From the NCBI RefSeq assembly GCF_001515305.1, contig NZ_LNQV01000040.1, positions 1 through 38,765 of the forward strand: DNA of 38,765 nt, in the 5' to 3' direction. Origin of the DNA: Aquitalea pelogenes. Its GTDB lineage: Bacteria > Pseudomonadota > Gammaproteobacteria > Burkholderiales > Chromobacteriaceae. Each line of letters begins with the position of its first letter. Position 1 is the first letter of the stretch. The notes under the pieces are model-generated. The model ran no database searches, was not told the origin of the DNA, and saw only the letters and a program-made list of their open reading frames with translations. Shown in pieces: positions 9,188-18,435 of the stretch. A program made the position numbers and the translations under genes.

Positions 9188-9216
9188 ACATTAGGCAGAG
9201 AGGTCTGGTTTGACAA
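9188..9216 (-). promoter_or_regulatory. probable dppA promoter
   Basis: On the minus strand TTGTCA (9211-9216) and TAATGT (9188-9193) are separated by 17 bases, about 90 bases before the dppA start codon. Both hexamers are close to the sigma-70 consensus. Confidence 0.6.
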
Positions 9217-9220
9217 GCTT

Positions 9221-9257
9221 CCTGCCTCATTTTCGCTTTTATGCTTCCTGAGGCAGG
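9221..9257 (-). repeat. nine-base inverted repeat between the fabH-like gene and dppA
   Basis: CCTGCCTCA (9221-9229) and TGAGGCAGG (9249-9257) are perfect inverted copies separated by 19 bases. The element begins 17 bases past the ketoacyl synthase stop codon and ends directly upstream of the dppA -35 box. No T run follows on the minus strand, so it could be a weak terminator, a transcript-stabilising stem or an operator for dpp. Confidence 0.55.
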
Positions 9258-9273
9258 CCGACAAGGGCAAAAA

Positions 9274-10395
9274 CTAGCACTTTTTAACCACAACACTGCC
9301 CACCGAGTAGCCCGCGCCAAAGGACGAAATCACGCCGACATTACCTTTACTCATACCAGCTCGTCGCAAATGGAATGCGATGATGGAACCGGCCGAGCTG
9401 GTATTGGCATAGCGGTCCAGAATGACCGGGGCTTCCTGCTCGCTGGCATCACGCCCCAGCACGCGACGGGCTATCAGCTGATTCATCGCCAGATTGGCCT
9501 GATGCAGCCAGAAGCGGCTGACCTGCTGCGGCTGGATATCCAGGCTTTCCAGATGTTGCACGATATGCTCGCCCACCATCGGACATACTTCCTTGAACAC
9601 CTTGCGGCCCTGCTGCACAAACAGTTTGTCGACCTGACCAATCCCCTGCTCGTCACAACGGTTCAAAAAGCCGAAGTTATTGCGGATATTGTTGGAAAAC
9701 ACGGTAGCCAGACGGGTACCCAGAATCTCGAACTGCTCGGACGAGGTGGCCGATTCGGCAGCTTCCAGCACCAGCGCGGTGCAGGCATCACCAAAAATGA
9801 AATGGCTGTCGCGGTCGCGGAAATTGAGGTGGGCCGAGCAGATTTCCGGGCTGATCACCAGCACGGCGCGCGCCTGGCCGCTCTGGATGGCATTCACCGC
9901 AGTCTGGATGCCGAAGGTAGCGGACGAGCAGGCCACATTCATATCGAAGGCATAGCCCTGCACTCCCAGCGCCTGCTGGATTTCAATGGACACCGCCGGG
10001 TAGGGACGCTGCATGTTGGAACAAGCCACCAGCACCATGTCGATATCAGCAGCGGTCTTGCCAGCCTGCGCCAGCGCGGCCGTAGCCGCGGCAACACCCA
10101 TCTCGGCCTGGATGGACAGCACATCATTGCTGCGCTCGGGCAGGTAAGGCGTCATGCGCGCCGGATCCAGCACCCCGTCCTTGTCCATCAGGAAACGCTG
10201 CTTGATACCGGATGCCTTCTCGATGAATTCCGCACTGGATTCGGCCAGCGCCGCCACGGTTCCGGCCGCAATTTCTGCCGCATGTGCCGCATTCCAGCTG
10301 GCAACATATTGATTGAAGGCGACGACCAGTTCTTCGTTGCTGACAGCATGCGGCGGCGTGAACAAGCCGGAGCCGCTGATGACCACTTTCTTCAT
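9274..10395 (-). CDS. beta-ketoacyl-ACP synthase III (FabH-type)
   Basis: A 373-residue thiolase-fold condensing enzyme. The catalytic triad is visible: Cys in MNVACSSATFG, His in WLHQANLAMN and Asn in RYANTSSAGS. The product is longer than housekeeping FabH (about 320 residues) and belongs to the longer KAS III group found in many proteobacteria. It is not in a fab cluster here. It could start fatty acid synthesis or serve a specialised acyl pathway; the substrate cannot be read from sequence. ATG 10395 has GGGA directly upstream and matches the family N-terminus (MKKVVISGSGLFTPP); the longer frame to 10482 is rejected. It is divergent from iscR and convergent with nothing; dppA follows on the same strand. 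Confidence 0.88.
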   Translation of the reverse strand: MKKVVISGSGLFTPPHAVSNEELVVAFNQYVASWNAAHAAEIAAGTVAALAESSAEFIEKASGIKQRFLMDKDGVLDPARMTPYLPERSNDVLSIQAEMGVAAATAALAQAGKTAADIDMVLVACSNMQRPYPAVSIEIQQALGVQGYAFDMNVACSSATFGIQTAVNAIQSGQARAVLVISPEICSAHLNFRDRDSHFIFGDACTALVLEAAESATSSEQFEILGTRLATVFSNNIRNNFGFLNRCDEQGIGQVDKLFVQQGRKVFKEVCPMVGEHIVQHLESLDIQPQQVSRFWLHQANLAMNQLIARRVLGRDASEQEAPVILDRYANTSSAGSIIAFHLRRAGMSKGNVGVISSFGAGYSVGSVVVKKC

Positions 10396-10528
10396 TTCCC
10401 TGTCTCTCTCTGACAAAGACACCGCCTGTGGCAAGTGGCCGGCACTGCGCGCGTGCCAGCGCACACCAATGCCCACATGCAACAGGCGGTACCTGTGATG
10501 GCACCCATGTAAACGGGCGTTTGCTTGA

Positions 10529-10559
10529 ATGATACACCAAGCTGCGCGCTGCCCTGCAA
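10529..10559 (-). promoter_or_regulatory. possible promoter of the ketoacyl synthase gene
   Basis: On the minus strand TTGCAG (10554-10559) and TATCAT (10529-10534) are separated by 19 bases, about 135 bases before the start codon. The spacing is long and the boxes are imperfect, so this is tentative. Confidence 0.3.
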
Positions 10560-10680
10560 TTAAAGCCCCCGGCTCTTGATAAACCTAGTAAAATGCTCAA
10601 CTTTGCCTTTGTCCAGCTGCTTCTGGCCCGACGCATGCAGCATGTTCCTGTCCGCTTGGCGCACATCAGATGCGCGATTA

Positions 10681-10715
10681 ATAGTTGACAAAATTAGTCG
10701 GGAATTGGGTATAAT
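10681..10715 (+). promoter_or_regulatory. iscR promoter with overlapping IscR-type operator
   Basis: TTGACA (10685-10690) and TATAAT (10710-10715) form a promoter with a 19-base spacer. The 25 bases from 10681 (beginning ATAGTTGAC, centre AAATTAGTC, ending GGGAAT) match the pattern of type 1 IscR sites as found upstream of E. coli iscR, and they overlap the -35 box. Holo-IscR bound here would repress the operon when iron-sulfur clusters are plentiful. Confidence 0.75.
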
Positions 10716-10744
10716 CAGCTTAACCACCCACCGGAGTAAAAAAC

Positions 10745-11239
10745 ATGCGTCTCACTACCAAAGGCCGCTTTGCGGTTACCGCCATGCTGGACCTGGCCAT
10801 GCGTGAAGCCAATGGCCCGGTAACCCTGGCCGGCATCAGCGAGCGCCAGAGCATTTCCCTTTCCTACCTGGAACAGTTGTTCGGCAAACTGCGCCGTTCC
10901 GAACTGGTAGACAGCGTACGCGGCCCTGGCGGCGGCTACACCCTGGCTCGCATCCCTGCCGATATTTCCGTGGCCGACATCATTGCCGCCGTGGACGAGC
11001 CGGTTGATGCCACCCAGTGCGGCGGCCGCGAAAACTGTCACGACAATCACCGCTGCATGACCCACGACTTGTGGACCAATCTGAACGCCACCATTTTCGA
11101 CTACCTGGCCAAAGTCACCCTGGGCAGCCTGGTTGAAAAGCAGCGCGCCAAGGAAGCAGCGGCCAAAGAAAACAATGTAATGCAGGACAAGCGCGAAAGC
11201 AGCCCCCGTATGACTGCCTCCGCCTCCAGCGCACTGTAA
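10745..11239 (+). CDS. iscR: Fe-S cluster-sensing transcriptional regulator IscR
   Basis: Rrf2-family winged-helix repressor of 164 residues. The N-terminus MRLTTKGRFAVTAMLDLA and the helix-turn-helix region (TLAGISERQSISLSYLEQLF, about 27-46) are canonical. The [2Fe-2S] ligands Cys92, Cys98, Cys104 and His107 are all present. GGAG lies eight bases before the ATG. It is the first gene of the isc operon and should repress its own promoter through the site at 10681-10705. The C-terminal 40 residues are low-complexity and charged, as is common in this protein. Confidence 0.96.
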   Translation: MRLTTKGRFAVTAMLDLAMREANGPVTLAGISERQSISLSYLEQLFGKLRRSELVDSVRGPGGGYTLARIPADISVADIIAAVDEPVDATQCGGRENCHDNHRCMTHDLWTNLNATIFDYLAKVTLGSLVEKQRAKEAAAKENNVMQDKRESSPRMTASASSAL

Positions 11240-11266
11240 GCGCACCGCATCCCCGGAGAATTGATA

Positions 11267-12484
11267 ATGAGTCAGCTCAAGCTTCCCATCTACCTCGACT
11301 ATTCCGCTACTACCCCGGTTGATCCCCGTGTTGCCGCGAAGATGATTCCCTATCTGACCGAGCAGTTCGGCAACCCGGCCTCGCGCAGCCACAGCTTTGG
11401 CTGGACGGCGGAAGAGGCGGTAGAGAATGCGCGGGCAGAAGTGGCCAAGCTTTTGAATGCCGACCCCAAGGAAATTGTCTGGACCTCCGGTGCCACCGAG
11501 TCCGACAACCTGGCCATCAAGGGCGCAGCCCAGTTCTACAAGAGCAAGGGCAAGCACATCATCACCGTCAAGACCGAACACAAGGCGGTGCTGGATACCT
11601 GTCGCGAACTGGAACGCCAGGGCTTCGAGGTGACTTATCTGGGGGTGCAGGAAAACGGCCTGATCGACATTGAAGAATTCAAGGCGGCCATCCGTCCGGA
11701 CACCATTCTGGTGTCGGTGATGTACGTCAACAATGAAATCGGCGTGATCCAGGATATTCCGCAAATCGGCGAAATCTGCCGTGAAAAAGGCATCATCTTC
11801 CACGTGGACGCCACCCAGGCACCGGGCAAGGTGAAGATGGACATGAATGTGCTGAAGGTGGACCTGATGAGCCTGTCGGCCCACAAGGCCTACGGCCCGA
11901 AGGGTATCGGTGCACTGTATGTGCGTCGCAAGCCGCGCGTCCGTCTGGAAGCCCAGATGCACGGTGGTGGCCACGAACGCGGTTTCCGCTCCGGCACCCT
12001 GCCGACGCACCAGATTGTCGGTATGGGCGAAGCCTTCCGCCTGGCCCGTGAAGAAATGGACAGCGAGAGCGAACGCATCCGCATGCTGCGCGATCGCCTG
12101 TGGAACGGCATCAAGGACATGGAAGAGGTGTACATCAACGGCGATATCGACCAGCGTGTACCGCACAACCTCAATGTCAGCTTCAACTTTGTTGAAGGTG
12201 AAAGCCTGATCATGGCGATCAAGGACCTGGCTGTTTCCAGCGGTTCGGCCTGTACTTCGGCTTCGCTGGAGCCGTCCTACGTGCTGCGTGCTCTGGGCCG
12301 CAACGACGAAATGGCACACAGCTCCATCCGCTTTACCCTGGGCCGCTTCACCACCGAAGAAGAAATCGACTTCGCCATTGCGCTGTTGAAAGATAAAATC
12401 GGCAAATTGCGCGAACTGTCCCCGCTGTGGGAAATGTTCAAGGAAGGCGTGGACCTGAATTCGGTACAGTGGGCCGCCCACTGA
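11267..12484 (+). CDS. iscS: cysteine desulfurase IscS
   Basis: PLP-dependent enzyme of 405 residues that takes sulfur from cysteine for iron-sulfur clusters and thio-modified RNAs. It begins [15 protein letters not shown]. The PLP lysine lies in [11 protein letters not shown] (about residue 207) and the persulfide-carrying cysteine in [10 protein letters not shown] (about 329). The C-terminal [21 protein letters not shown], which docks IscU, is intact. ATG 11267 is preferred over the in-frame TTG six bases earlier, because GGAGA then has normal spacing. It follows iscR by 27 bases. Confidence 0.97.
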   Translation: MSQLKLPIYLDYSATTPVDPRVAAKMIPYLTEQFGNPASRSHSFGWTAEEAVENARAEVAKLLNADPKEIVWTSGATESDNLAIKGAAQFYKSKGKHIITVKTEHKAVLDTCRELERQGFEVTYLGVQENGLIDIEEFKAAIRPDTILVSVMYVNNEIGVIQDIPQIGEICREKGIIFHVDATQAPGKVKMDMNVLKVDLMSLSAHKAYGPKGIGALYVRRKPRVRLEAQMHGGGHERGFRSGTLPTHQIVGMGEAFRLAREEMDSESERIRMLRDRLWNGIKDMEEVYINGDIDQRVPHNLNVSFNFVEGESLIMAIKDLAVSSGSACTSASLEPSYVLRALGRNDEMAHSSIRFTLGRFTTEEEIDFAIALLKDKIGKLRELSPLWEMFKEGVDLNSVQWAAH

Positions 12485-12552
12485 ACTATCAATGATTTTG
12501 CGGGAGTAACTGGCTCAGGACAGCCGGGCTCCCGCCAGCAGGAGAGAGAGTC

Positions 12553-12936
12553 ATGGCATACAGCGACAAACTGATGGATCACTACGAAAACCCGCGCAAT
12601 GTGGGCTCGTTCGAAAAGGGTGATGACACCGTAGGCACCGGCATGGTGGGCGCACCGGCCTGTGGCGACGTGATGAAGCTGCAGATCAAGGTAAACGCCG
12701 ATGGCGTGATTGAAGACGCCAAGTTCAAGACCTACGGCTGCGGCTCGGCCATTGCCTCGTCTTCCCTGGTGACCGAATGGGTCAAGGGCAAGTCGCTGGA
12801 TGAAGCCATGGCCATCAAGAACACCGCCATTGCCGAAGAACTGGCCCTGCCGCCGGTAAAGATTCACTGCTCCATCCTGGCAGAAGACGCCATCAAGGCC
12901 GCAGTGAGCGACTACAAGCAAAAACACGGCAAGTAA
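12553..12936 (+). CDS. iscU: iron-sulfur cluster assembly scaffold IscU
   Basis: Scaffold protein of 127 residues on which the [2Fe-2S] cluster is built. The ligand set Cys37, Asp39, Cys63, His105 and Cys106 is complete, and the HscA-recognition motif LPPVK is at 99-103. AGGAGAG provides a strong ribosome binding site. The 68-base space after iscS contains a perfect seven-base inverted repeat (GCGGGAG at 12500, CTCCCGC ending at 12535), which may tune the mRNA segment between iscS and iscU. Confidence 0.97.
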   Translation: MAYSDKLMDHYENPRNVGSFEKGDDTVGTGMVGAPACGDVMKLQIKVNADGVIEDAKFKTYGCGSAIASSSLVTEWVKGKSLDEAMAIKNTAIAEELALPPVKIHCSILAEDAIKAAVSDYKQKHGK

Positions 12937-12948
12937 GGAGCTTCGGAC

Positions 12949-13272
12949 ATGGCCATCACCCTTTCTGCTAGTGCAGCCAATCACGTCAGCCAGTTCATTG
13001 CCAAGCGTGGCAAGGGCCTGGGCATCCGTCTGGGGGTGAAAACCTCCGGCTGCTCCGGCATGGCTTACAAGCTGGAGTTTGTTGATGCCGCCACCGATGA
13101 CGACATCACCTTCGAAAGCCATGGCGTGACGGTATTCACCGATGCCAAAAGCCTGGCCTACCTGGATGGCACCGAACTGGACTACACCAAGGAAGGGCTG
13201 AACGAAGGCTTCAAGTTCAACAACCCCAACGTGAAGAACGAATGTGGTTGTGGCGAAAGCTTCAACGTCTGA
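12949..13272 (+). CDS. iscA: iron-sulfur cluster assembly protein IscA
   Basis: A-type carrier of 107 residues. The three cluster-binding cysteines Cys35, Cys99 and Cys101 (in TSGCSGMAY and NECGCGESF) are present. It accepts or delivers clusters, mainly for [4Fe-4S] proteins. Twelve bases separate it from iscU, with AAGGAG before the ATG. A GC-rich imperfect hairpin lies in the following 78-base gap (about 13295-13320). Confidence 0.97.
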   Translation: MAITLSASAANHVSQFIAKRGKGLGIRLGVKTSGCSGMAYKLEFVDAATDDDITFESHGVTVFTDAKSLAYLDGTELDYTKEGLNEGFKFNNPNVKNECGCGESFNV

Positions 13273-13350
13273 TTGCCAGACTAGCCCACCTGCGCCGGGC
13301 TGCCACCAGTGGCGGCCGGTTGTCACCCTGCAGTCCAGTAGCCCAAGGCC

Positions 13351-13884
13351 ATGACTACCGAATTCTCCCAGGACTTCTTTCAGCTGTTCGGCCTGCCGCG
13401 CCGCTTTGTGCTGGATAGCCAGCAACTCGAACAATCCTGGCGCGCCGCCGCCGCCACCGTCCATCCAGACCGTTACGCCAGCAGCCCCGATGCGGAAAAA
13501 CGCATGGCGCTGATGCAGGCCACCCGGGTGAACGAAGCCTATCAAACCCTGAAAAGCCCGCTGCGCCGCGCCCGTTACCTGCTGTCCCTGCAAGGCCGCG
13601 ACACCCAGGAAGAAACCAACACCAGCATGCCGGTGGATTTCCTGATGGCGCAGATGGAATGGCGGGAAAGCATCGAAGAAGCGCGCGACGACAGCAATGT
13701 CGAGGCACTGGAAGCCCTGTCCGCCAGCTTGCGTCAGGAAAACCGCGCACTGGTGGCGGAACTGGCCAGCGCACTGGATGACGCGGGTGATTTGGACGCC
13801 GCCGCCCTGATGGTGCGAAAATTGCGCTTTCTGGAAAAACTGGACCAGGAAATCGGCGACGCCATTGAAACCCTGCTGGGCTGA
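13351..13884 (+). CDS. hscB: Fe-S assembly co-chaperone HscB
   Basis: J-domain protein of 177 residues. The HPD motif that stimulates HscA ATPase is at 38-40 (TVHPDRY), followed by NEAYQTLKSPLRRARYLL. The C-terminal helical half binds IscU. The ribosome binding site is weak (AAGG three bases before ATG). It lies directly upstream of hscA, its partner. Confidence 0.95.
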   Translation: MTTEFSQDFFQLFGLPRRFVLDSQQLEQSWRAAAATVHPDRYASSPDAEKRMALMQATRVNEAYQTLKSPLRRARYLLSLQGRDTQEETNTSMPVDFLMAQMEWRESIEEARDDSNVEALEALSASLRQENRALVAELASALDDAGDLDAAALMVRKLRFLEKLDQEIGDAIETLLG

Positions 13885-13942
13885 ACCGCCATCCCTGTGC
13901 ACCTGATGTTAACGCTCACGCGACAACAATAAAGATTCCGTC

Positions 13943-15802
13943 ATGGCTCTACTACAAATCGCCGAACCCGGCCTGTCCGCCGCCCCTCACCAGCATCGAC
14001 TTGCTGTCGGGATAGACCTTGGCACCACCAACTCGCTGGTCGCCACGGTAAGGAGTGGTTCTGCCACCGTACTGGCCGATGAATTCGGCCGCAGCCTGCT
14101 GCCCTCCGTGGTGCGTTACCAGGAAGATGGCTCGGTCACCGTGGGCTATGACGCCCAGCGCCAGCAGAACCATGACCCGCACAATACCATCACCTCGGTA
14201 AAACGCTTCATGGGCCGCGGCCTGTCCGACATCAAGGACGCCGGCAGCCTGCCCTACCGTTTTGTCGACGCCCCCGGCATGGTGCAGCTGCATACTGCCG
14301 CCGGGGTGAAAAGCCCGGTTGAAGTTTCTGCCGACATCCTGCGCGCGCTCACCCAGCGTGCCGAAGCCAGCCTGGGGGGCGAGTTGACCGGCGCGGTGAT
14401 TACCGTCCCGGCTTATTTTGACGACGCCCAGCGCCAGGCCACCAAGGATGCAGCCCGCCTCGCCGGTCTGACCGTACTGCGCCTGTTGAACGAACCTACT
14501 GCCGCCGCCATTGCCTACGGGCTGGATAACGGTGCCGAAGGCACGTATGTGGTGTACGACCTGGGTGGTGGTACGTTCGACATTTCCATCCTCAAGCTCA
14601 CCCGTGGCGTGTTTGAAGTACTGGCCACCAGCGGCGACTCCGCGCTGGGCGGCGACGACTTCGACCACCGCGTGTATTGCTGGATTCTGGAACAGGCCGA
14701 CCTGCACGGCCTGTCGGCCCAGGACACCCGTCTGCTGCTGACCCGCGCCCGCGAGGCCAAGGAAGCACTGACCGAACACAGCGACACCCGCATCACTGCC
14801 ATTTTGTCCGATGGCCATGCCATCGACCTGACGCTGGATCAGGACACCTTCCGCCGCATCACCAAAACCCTGGTGGACAAAACCCTGCTGCCGGTCCGCA
14901 AGGCACTGCGCGACGCCGACATCAGCGCCGAAGACGTCAAGGGCGTGGTGATGGTGGGTGGAGCCACCCGCATGCCGCACATCCAGAAAGCCGTGGCTGA
15001 TTTCTTTGGCCAGCCGCCGCTGACCAATCTGGACCCGGACAAGGTGGTGGCACTGGGTGCTGCCATCCAGGCCAATGTGCTGGCCGGTAACAAGGGCGAG
15101 GATGAATGGCTGCTGCTGGATGTGATTCCGCTGTCGCTGGGCATCGAAACCATGGGTGGCCTGACCGAAAAGATCATCCCGCGCAACAGCACCATCCCGG
15201 TGGCGCGTGCGCAGGAGTTCACCACCTTCAAGGATGGCCAGACCGCCATGTCCATCCATGTGCTGCAAGGTGAGCGCGAACTGGTGGCTGACTGTCGCAG
15301 CCTGGCGCAATTCGTGCTGCGCGGCATTCCGCCCATGGTGGCTGGTGCCGCCCGCATCCGCATTACTTTCCAGGTGGATGCCGACGGTCTGCTGGCAGTA
15401 TCTGCCCGCGAAATGACCAGCGGTGTGGAAGCCAGCATCGAAGTCAAACCGTCCTACGGCCTGTCCGACGACGCCATCAGCCAGATGCTGAGCGACTCGC
15501 TGGCCCATGTGCAGGACGATATCGAGGCACGCAAGCTGCGCGAGGCCATTGTCGATGCCGACAGCCTGCGCGATGCCACCCTCACCGCCCTGCAGATTGA
15601 CGGCGACCTGCTGTCCGCCGACGAGACCGCCGCCATCCGCCTGGTGCTGGACGAACTGCAAGCCGCCGTCGCCAGCCAGACCACGCTGGCGGTCAACCAG
15701 GCCACCCATTGCCTGAACAAGGCCACCGAAGACTTTGCCGCCCGCCGCATGGACCGCAACATCCAGCGCGCACTCAAGGGCCAGAACATTGCCGAGCTAT
15801 AA
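13943..15802 (+). CDS. hscA: Fe-S assembly chaperone HscA
   Basis: Hsp70-type ATPase of 619 residues, specialised for releasing the cluster from IscU. The nucleotide-binding domain shows [14 protein letters not shown] (about 22-35), the connect-1/phosphate-2 segment [15 protein letters not shown] and [13 protein letters not shown]. The substrate-binding half follows from about residue 390. Length matches HscA (about 616-620), which is shorter than DnaK. No strong Shine-Dalgarno precedes the ATG. It lies 58 bases after hscB and nine before fdx. Confidence 0.96.
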   Translation: MALLQIAEPGLSAAPHQHRLAVGIDLGTTNSLVATVRSGSATVLADEFGRSLLPSVVRYQEDGSVTVGYDAQRQQNHDPHNTITSVKRFMGRGLSDIKDAGSLPYRFVDAPGMVQLHTAAGVKSPVEVSADILRALTQRAEASLGGELTGAVITVPAYFDDAQRQATKDAARLAGLTVLRLLNEPTAAAIAYGLDNGAEGTYVVYDLGGGTFDISILKLTRGVFEVLATSGDSALGGDDFDHRVYCWILEQADLHGLSAQDTRLLLTRAREAKEALTEHSDTRITAILSDGHAIDLTLDQDTFRRITKTLVDKTLLPVRKALRDADISAEDVKGVVMVGGATRMPHIQKAVADFFGQPPLTNLDPDKVVALGAAIQANVLAGNKGEDEWLLLDVIPLSLGIETMGGLTEKIIPRNSTIPVARAQEFTTFKDGQTAMSIHVLQGERELVADCRSLAQFVLRGIPPMVAGAARIRITFQVDADGLLAVSAREMTSGVEASIEVKPSYGLSDDAISQMLSDSLAHVQDDIEARKLREAIVDADSLRDATLTALQIDGDLLSADETAAIRLVLDELQAAVASQTTLAVNQATHCLNKATEDFAARRMDRNIQRALKGQNIAEL

Positions 15803-15811
15803 GGACAACCC

Positions 15812-16153
15812 ATGCCACGCCTGATTGTGCTGCCCCACGCCGACCTCTGCCCCGAAGGCGCGGTGATCGACGACGCCGAAACCGGCAAGAACATCTGTGA
15901 AGTACTGCTGGAACACGACATCGAAATCGAACACGCCTGCGAGCTGTCCTGTGCCTGCACCACCTGTCACTGCATCGTGCGTGAAGGTTTCGATTCGCTG
16001 AACGAAGCGGACGAGCTGGAAGAAGACATGCTGGACAAGGCCTGGGGGCTGGAAGCCCAGTCCCGTCTGTCCTGCCAGGCCGTGATTGGCGAGGAAGACC
16101 TGGTAGTGGAGATTCCGCGCTACACCATCAACCACGCCCGCGAACACCACTAA
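15812..16153 (+). CDS. fdx: [2Fe-2S] ferredoxin of the ISC system
   Basis: Adrenodoxin-type ferredoxin of 113 residues that supplies electrons for cluster assembly. Ligands are Cys43, Cys49, Cys52 and Cys88, with an extra cysteine pair (Cys47, Cys54) in the loop CELSCACTTCHC. AAGGA precedes the start. It sits nine bases after hscA, as in most ISC operons. Confidence 0.96.
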   Translation: MPRLIVLPHADLCPEGAVIDDAETGKNICEVLLEHDIEIEHACELSCACTTCHCIVREGFDSLNEADELEEDMLDKAWGLEAQSRLSCQAVIGEEDLVVEIPRYTINHAREHH

Positions 16154-16215
16154 GACCCCCGCCTCCGGCAAGCTGGATCAAACCCGTTGCCGGACGGAGC
16201 TTGCAGGAGAACACA

Positions 16216-16410
16216 ATGAAATGGACCGACGTTAACGACATCGCCATCGAACTGGTGGAAACCTACCCCGATGTCGACCCCAAGACCGTGCGCTTTGTCG
16301 ACCTGCACAACTGGGTGGTGGCGCTGCCCGACTTCAACGACGACCACAGCCGTGGCGGCGAGCGTGTGCTGGAGGCCATCCAGCAAGCCTGGATCGACGA
16401 GGCCGAATAA
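16216..16410 (+). CDS. iscX: Fe-S assembly protein IscX
   Basis: A 64-residue acidic protein (begins MKWTDVNDIAIEL) with the DPKTVRFVDLHNWV core that defines the family. IscX binds IscS at the frataxin site and adjusts cluster synthesis; it may carry iron. ATG 16216 has AGGAGA at good spacing; an in-frame TTG at 16201 is not needed. It is the last gene of the operon, 62 bases after fdx. Confidence 0.95.
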   Translation: MKWTDVNDIAIELVETYPDVDPKTVRFVDLHNWVVALPDFNDDHSRGGERVLEAIQQAWIDEAE

Positions 16411-16438
16411 GCGCCCCGCCATGTAACACCGATACCGC

Positions 16439-16466
16439 AAAGCCCGGCCATGCCGGGCTTCTTCAT
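16439..16466 (+). terminator. rho-independent terminator of the isc operon
   Basis: AAGCCCGGC and GCCGGGCTT pair around a three-base loop and are followed by CTTCATT. It lies about 30 bases beyond the iscX stop codon. Confidence 0.9.
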
Positions 16467-16577
16467 TGCTACTCCTCACTCCCCGTCACGCTGGCTGACT
16501 ATGACAGCCTGCTATAAGATGGTTCATCCCCCTACCCTGCCGCCATGTCCTGGTGGTGCCGTCATGGAGTCTGAACC

Positions 16578-17204
16578 ATGTTTACCCTGATCATCGGCAA
16601 CAAAAACCTTTCATCCTGGTCGCTGCGTCCCTGGCTGGTACTGAAAACGCTGGGCGAACCTTTCGAAGAAAAACACATCGACCTCACCGCCAGCGACAGC
16701 AAGGCCCGCATTCTGGCCTGCAACCCGGCCGGCAAGGTTCCGCTGCTGATCGATCAGCAACTGCGTATCACCGACAGCCTGGCCATCTGCGAATACCTGG
16801 CCGACTGTTTCCCGGCCGCCGGGCTGTGGCCGGATGACATCGCCAGCCGCGCCATGGCGCGCTCCGCCGTGGCCGAAATGCACAGCGGCTTTCAGGCCTT
16901 GCGCAGCGAGCTGCCGATGAATGTCTGTGCCGACAACGTCGGCTTTGTACCCAGCGCAGCCGCCCAGGCAGACATCGACCGCATCATCAGCCTGTGGGAA
17001 GGCCTGCGTCAGCAAAACCAGCATAACGGCCCCTTCCTGTTTGGCCACTTCACCATTGCCGACGCCTTCTTCGCCCCGGTGGTGTGGCGCTTTGTCAGCT
17101 ACCATGTCGCGCTTGACGGCCATGCTGCCGACTATGTCAGACACATGCAGCAACTGCCGGCCATGCAGGAATGGCATGTTGCAGCCAAAGCGGAAGCACA
17201 ATAG
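16578..17204 (+). CDS. glutathione S-transferase family protein
   Basis: A 208-residue protein with an N-terminal thioredoxin-fold domain (NKNLSSWSLRPWLVLKTLGEPFEE; the serine in SSWSLRP is a candidate catalytic residue). The cis-proline segment GKVPLLID and the glutathione-binding TDSLAICEYLA follow. The C-terminal half is the helical GST domain (HFTIADAFFAPVVWRF). Substrate unknown. A possible -10 box TATAAG lies at 16513-16518, about 60 bases upstream, without a clear -35. The gene is single, between terminators on both sides. Confidence 0.85.
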   Translation: MFTLIIGNKNLSSWSLRPWLVLKTLGEPFEEKHIDLTASDSKARILACNPAGKVPLLIDQQLRITDSLAICEYLADCFPAAGLWPDDIASRAMARSAVAEMHSGFQALRSELPMNVCADNVGFVPSAAAQADIDRIISLWEGLRQQNQHNGPFLFGHFTIADAFFAPVVWRFVSYHVALDGHAADYVRHMQQLPAMQEWHVAAKAEAQ

Positions 17205-17233
17205 GCCGGAAATGCCGCATTTCTGATGGAACA

Positions 17234-17268
17234 ACGCGCCATAAGTCATTAGAATGGCGCGTTTTTTT
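17234..17268 (+). terminator. rho-independent terminator after the GST gene
   Basis: ACGCGCCAT and ATGGCGCGT form a perfect nine-base stem with an eleven-base loop, followed by seven T residues. It closes the GST transcript before udk. Confidence 0.93.
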
Positions 17269-17298
17269 CATGCCTTCGCGCAGCAAGAGGTTCACAGC

Positions 17299-17916
17299 AT
17301 GACTACCCCGTTCATCATTGGCGTTGCCGGCGGCAGCGGCAGCGGCAAGACCACGGTCACCGCCAAGGTACTGGAAACCGTAGGCCCGGACATGGCGGCA
17401 GTCATCGTGCAGGACTACTACTACCGGGACCAGGCCCATCTGACTTTCGAACAGCGCCTCGCTACCAATTACGATCACCCGCATGCCTTCGACTGGCCCT
17501 TGCTGATCGAGCATATTGAAGACCTGCTGGCCGGACGCGCCATCGAGATGCCGGTGTATGACTTCACCCATCACACCCGCGCCGCCGAAACCATCACGGT
17601 GAAACCGGCACCGGTCATCGTGATCGAGGGTTTGTTCCCGCTGTACGATGCCGCGCTGCGCGACATGATGTCGCTGAAAATCTTCGTGGATACCGACCCG
17701 GACGTGCGCTTCATCCGCCGACTGCAACGCGATATCCGCGAGCGTGGCCGCACCGTGGACCATGTGATCGAACACTATCTGGCCACCGTACGCCCCATGC
17801 ACAACCAGTTCATCGAACCCACCAAGCGTTTTGCCGACGTGATTCTGCCGCACGGTGCCAACGACCCGGCGGTGGACATCATCACCACCAAGGTGGCCAG
17901 TCTGATCAACAGTTAG
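17299..17916 (+). CDS. udk: uridine kinase
   Basis: Phosphorylates uridine or cytidine in pyrimidine salvage. The 205-residue product has Walker A GGSGSGKT at 11-18, the substrate segment QDYYYRD, the YDHPHAFDW motif and the lid/arginine region FIRRLQRDIRERGRT. Length fits the family. ATG 17299 follows AAGAGG; an in-frame ATG at 17254 lies inside the upstream terminator stem and is rejected. Confidence 0.93.
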   Translation: MTTPFIIGVAGGSGSGKTTVTAKVLETVGPDMAAVIVQDYYYRDQAHLTFEQRLATNYDHPHAFDWPLLIEHIEDLLAGRAIEMPVYDFTHHTRAAETITVKPAPVIVIEGLFPLYDAALRDMMSLKIFVDTDPDVRFIRRLQRDIRERGRTVDHVIEHYLATVRPMHNQFIEPTKRFADVILPHGANDPAVDIITTKVASLINS

Positions 17917-18435
17917 CAAGCGCTGACAGAAAACCTGCGGCGGGCCTTGCCCCAGGAACAGAACGCGGTTATCAGCCGCGCCAGCTGCCGACCTTCCAGT
18001 CTGTGTGGCCGCACATGCAGGGCTGTCATCGCCAACGGTGACAGCCACCTCCCGCTGCATGCGGCAATGCAACAATCTCCTCCTCGCCTGTCCTCCCCCT
18101 TTGCGCTGCCGTTTGCCTGCCTCTCGCACCTCGTGCTCCAGCCCCTTTAGCTTTTCGTAAAAAAGATCCGCTTTTTCAATGACTCATCACGCCATCGCAT
18201 AGCCTCTGCATGGATAAGCAGTAGTTTCACCTGTCGGGAAGGGCTGGAAGGTACATCCTTTTGGCCAGATGCCAGTCCCGCCTGCTTGCTGGAAAGTCTC
18301 TCCTCCTGCCGTGCGCAATCATGCAGCACCCGGTACTTATCCACAGCGAGCCGTACACTGGCCAGTCCGCCAGTACCACCCCGAGCCACGCCTCACTCGC
18401 TGTGTTTTTTCAAAGCAATGGCGAGGAGAACCCCC
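17917..18435. other. intergenic region upstream of the D-amino acid operon
   Basis: About 520 bases without a supportable gene. The only clear structure is a perfect eight-base inverted repeat GGCTGTCA (18021-18028) / TGACAGCC (18039-18046), without a following T run. Open frames on both strands here have no ribosome binding site and no recognisable product. The promoter of the downstream operon must lie here but was not identified. Confidence 0.6.

Noticed and set aside
10715-12481. 588-codon open frame on the minus strand opposite iscR-iscS
   Set aside because: It is the antisense shadow of iscR and iscS, which have full family motifs, ribosome binding sites and an operon promoter. The antisense frame has no recognisable domain.
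13952-15709. 585-codon open frame on the minus strand opposite hscA, and similar long frames at 12277-13902, 7429-9213 and 1300-2985
   Set aside because: All lie opposite well-identified genes and are His/Gly/Val-rich, as expected for antisense of GC-rich coding DNA.
17254-17298. Upstream in-frame start for uridine kinase
   Set aside because: This ATG lies within the stem of a strong terminator, and the added residues are not part of the kinase.
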